A stretch of DNA of 64,000 bases, taken from assembly GCF_900142955.1 (NCBI RefSeq), contig NZ_FRCP01000024.1, forward strand, positions 25,918 to 89,917, written 5' to 3'. Positions 63,701 through 64,000 of the stretch are shown in pieces. The notes under the pieces were generated by a model that made no database searches, was not told where the DNA came from, and saw only the letters and a program-made list of their open reading frames with translations. The stretch is from Anaerosporobacter mobilis DSM 15930 (lineage in GTDB: Bacteria; Bacillota; Clostridia; Lachnospirales; Lachnospiraceae). Every line of letters begins with the position of its first letter. The stretch's first letter is position 1. Both the position numbers and the translations under genes were made by a program.

Positions 63701-63958
63701 GAACCAGCAGTTACCGTGACACAAGTGAAGCATTCAGGAAAATTCAATACTGGTTTCTATTCTTCGAAAAAAGATAATGAACGAGAAAAGAAAAAGAATG
63801 AAAATATCAATGAACATGATACCCAACTAGCCTATATCGTTAACACGATAATTAAGATGAGTGAAAATATGGAGAAGCCACGACAGATATTCCTTCCTCC
63901 ACTTCCAGGGGTTATAGTAGATCAAACAGAATGGAGGAGTTCCCATGAGTATGAATAA
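60722..63958 (+). CDS. essC: EssC-type FtsK/SpoIIIE ATPase of T7SS, first part
   Basis: 1,078 residues. The N-terminus (about 7-90) looks like a YukD ubiquitin-like domain. Two close hydrophobic segments (about 165-220) follow, then a cytoplasmic region and one FtsK ATPase domain: Walker A GTTGSGKS at 726-733 and Walker B LVVDEFTEL at about 876-884, with a late QNIEGAITDDIR motif. EssC normally has three ATPase domains on one chain; here it stops after the first, and a new gene starts 14 bases before its stop. The ATG at 60722 overlaps the preceding gene; one at 60740 is an alternative. Confidence 0.88.
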   Translation: MKNNEIMISAKFVSDSISEEISFLVLRDISLKSFIEAIYYGMKKLSDHEDAFQLLNNYLRTRKELQVIYNAKGDFNIIDFTEKIEDQYVYDMKLDELGFVTSSCVLFTTDIEVMSTGLFQKNEKSYILKSENSLEYNISTRRLNVIEPSIIDIIPANEMPRKDKASIIDVMIPTLLSTGGMLLARSLVMSLSPSASSMGDTMLLMSGAMGVVALVTTLYNYVRQKTKYKKDVAEWKTNYENYIHRKIKTINEWQKSDIKYLNSVYPNMDTLFNNTGEISSAIFSRSQNDNDFMTISLGTSNEVKPLFEIKSDKKDNIFYDVYYKKYGDTIKIQIPSKKDDKRKKKLTPDEREAEDRNKFLLTDLAYNFANKGVDPKDSNEIIGFNYLRSDDDTKPPLLLDLKSCGALGVVSNDEQTSKNFVQHVVFELSYYHSPEDLQFVFFFNQEDAANKNKILGNYKYLPHANELFEGTSQFVFDKDKSGIVFGQLLSIMNGRSKTTKEEKEEETSSQKLTQIVCIVFDDYDIKETGFSKFLPEVPKEGEPYVNTNGLTFIFIQSVKDKLPKYCGNIVDIHNVNSNERKCSLRYNVLTREILNVLSEGNDDDTKANDTDKLIEYKHFENDYIFDEKKYRENFELVFKQLSAIYYTRIAENGKVPSMVTLFELYGYNSEKVQNNEIKDSMLESWKKIDVNDVTRNLCVPIGKNEHGPLYLDLYEKADGPHMLVAGTTGSGKSETIITYLIGLCMKFSPLDLNLMLVDMKGGGFSDRLGSLPHCVGVVTDTAGEEEGTSAAYMLKRFLESLNAEIKRRKLLLSSFGVDNVDSYIRALRVIKQIKELQKQSGNSETIASLQKKLNEKQVEALNKEVEELATLSHLILVVDEFTELKRFSNESNDVDFIAEITTIARVGRTLGFHIVLVSQNIEGAITDDIRVNSKARICLKVATKQASKEMIGSSVAAAPKMPLNGQAYLLVGTGTRFEYFQSAYTGANKNLNIEPAVTVTQVKHSGKFNTGFYSSKKDNEREKKKNENINEHDTQLAYIVNTIIKMSENMEKPRQIFLPPLPGVIVDQTEWRSSHEYE

Positions 63959-64000
63959 AATGTTGTGCGAGATAGGTAAATTTGATATTCCAATCATTCA
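63945..64000 (+). CDS. Start of the next gene, probable second EssC part (cut by window)
   Basis: ATG at 63945 after GGAGGAG, overlapping the previous stop by 14 bases. The visible N-terminus, MSMNKMLCEIGKFDIPII, resembles the linker before the second FtsK domain of EssC. It runs off the window edge. Confidence 0.6.
   Translation, partial: MSMNKMLCEIGKFDIPII

Overview
The window is AT-rich and mostly coded on the plus strand, with strong AGGAGG-type ribosome sites and frequent TTG/GTG starts. Several proteins belong to families typical of Clostridia and Lachnospiraceae (DUF4317, DUF1576, DUF6273, XRE plus zinc ribbon, a Firmicutes-type type VII secretion locus). I infer a chromosomal segment of a Lachnospiraceae-like bacterium. 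I see no rRNA, tRNA, CRISPR array or complete insertion sequence. All database-type statements come from family knowledge and reading, not from searches.

Layout. (1) 0.2-2.6 kb: a small operon of membrane and hypothetical genes, then rlmH (23S rRNA pseudouridine methyltransferase). (2) 2.6-35.9 kb: a composite defence island. Its main feature is that the 3' end of rlmH (C-terminus GEPYHK plus the following ~25 bp) is repeated, degenerate and with synonymous changes, at about 27.73, 30.80, 33.71 and 35.05 kb. This is how staphylococcal cassette chromosome (SCC) elements mark their ends, and it divides the island into tandem cassettes. The first (25 kb) holds an OLD-family nuclease, a type I restriction-modification operon (hsdM, an amber-interrupted tyrosine recombinase, hsdS, a putative PD-(D/E)XK nuclease, a zincin, two unknown genes, hsdR) and a WYL-regulated operon (dynamin-like GTPase, two tail-anchored paralogues, HerA-like ATPase, DNA/RNA endonuclease toxin with a DUF600 immunity protein, and a membrane-spanning second dynamin). 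The following small cassettes carry a GmrSD-like DUF262/DUF1524 restriction protein, an XRE-zinc-ribbon regulator group, a metallo-beta-lactamase-fold hydrolase, and a papain-like permuted NlpC protein. No ccr-type serine recombinase is in the window.

(3) 36-43 kb: accessory or housekeeping genes: a DUF6273 protein, an unknown helical protein, a MerR/GyrI-type regulator with a classic 19-bp-spacer promoter, an unknown gene, a short DUF4317 protein on the minus strand, and a DUF1576 membrane protein with a partner. (4) 43.3-45.8 kb: a two-gene O-acetylation module (MBOAT plus DHHW protein). (5) 46.0 kb to the end: a type VII secretion (T7SS) locus with WXG100-like proteins, a membrane Ser/Thr kinase, a giant repeat-rich surface protein, coiled-coil and TPR proteins, a 23-residue-repeat protein and an EssC ATPase that appears split into two genes, the second cut by the window edge.

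The strongest candidates for something undescribed are the SCC-like cassette array at rlmH outside staphylococci, the WYL-dynamin-HerA-nuclease operon inside it, and the repeat-built T7SS component next to the split EssC.
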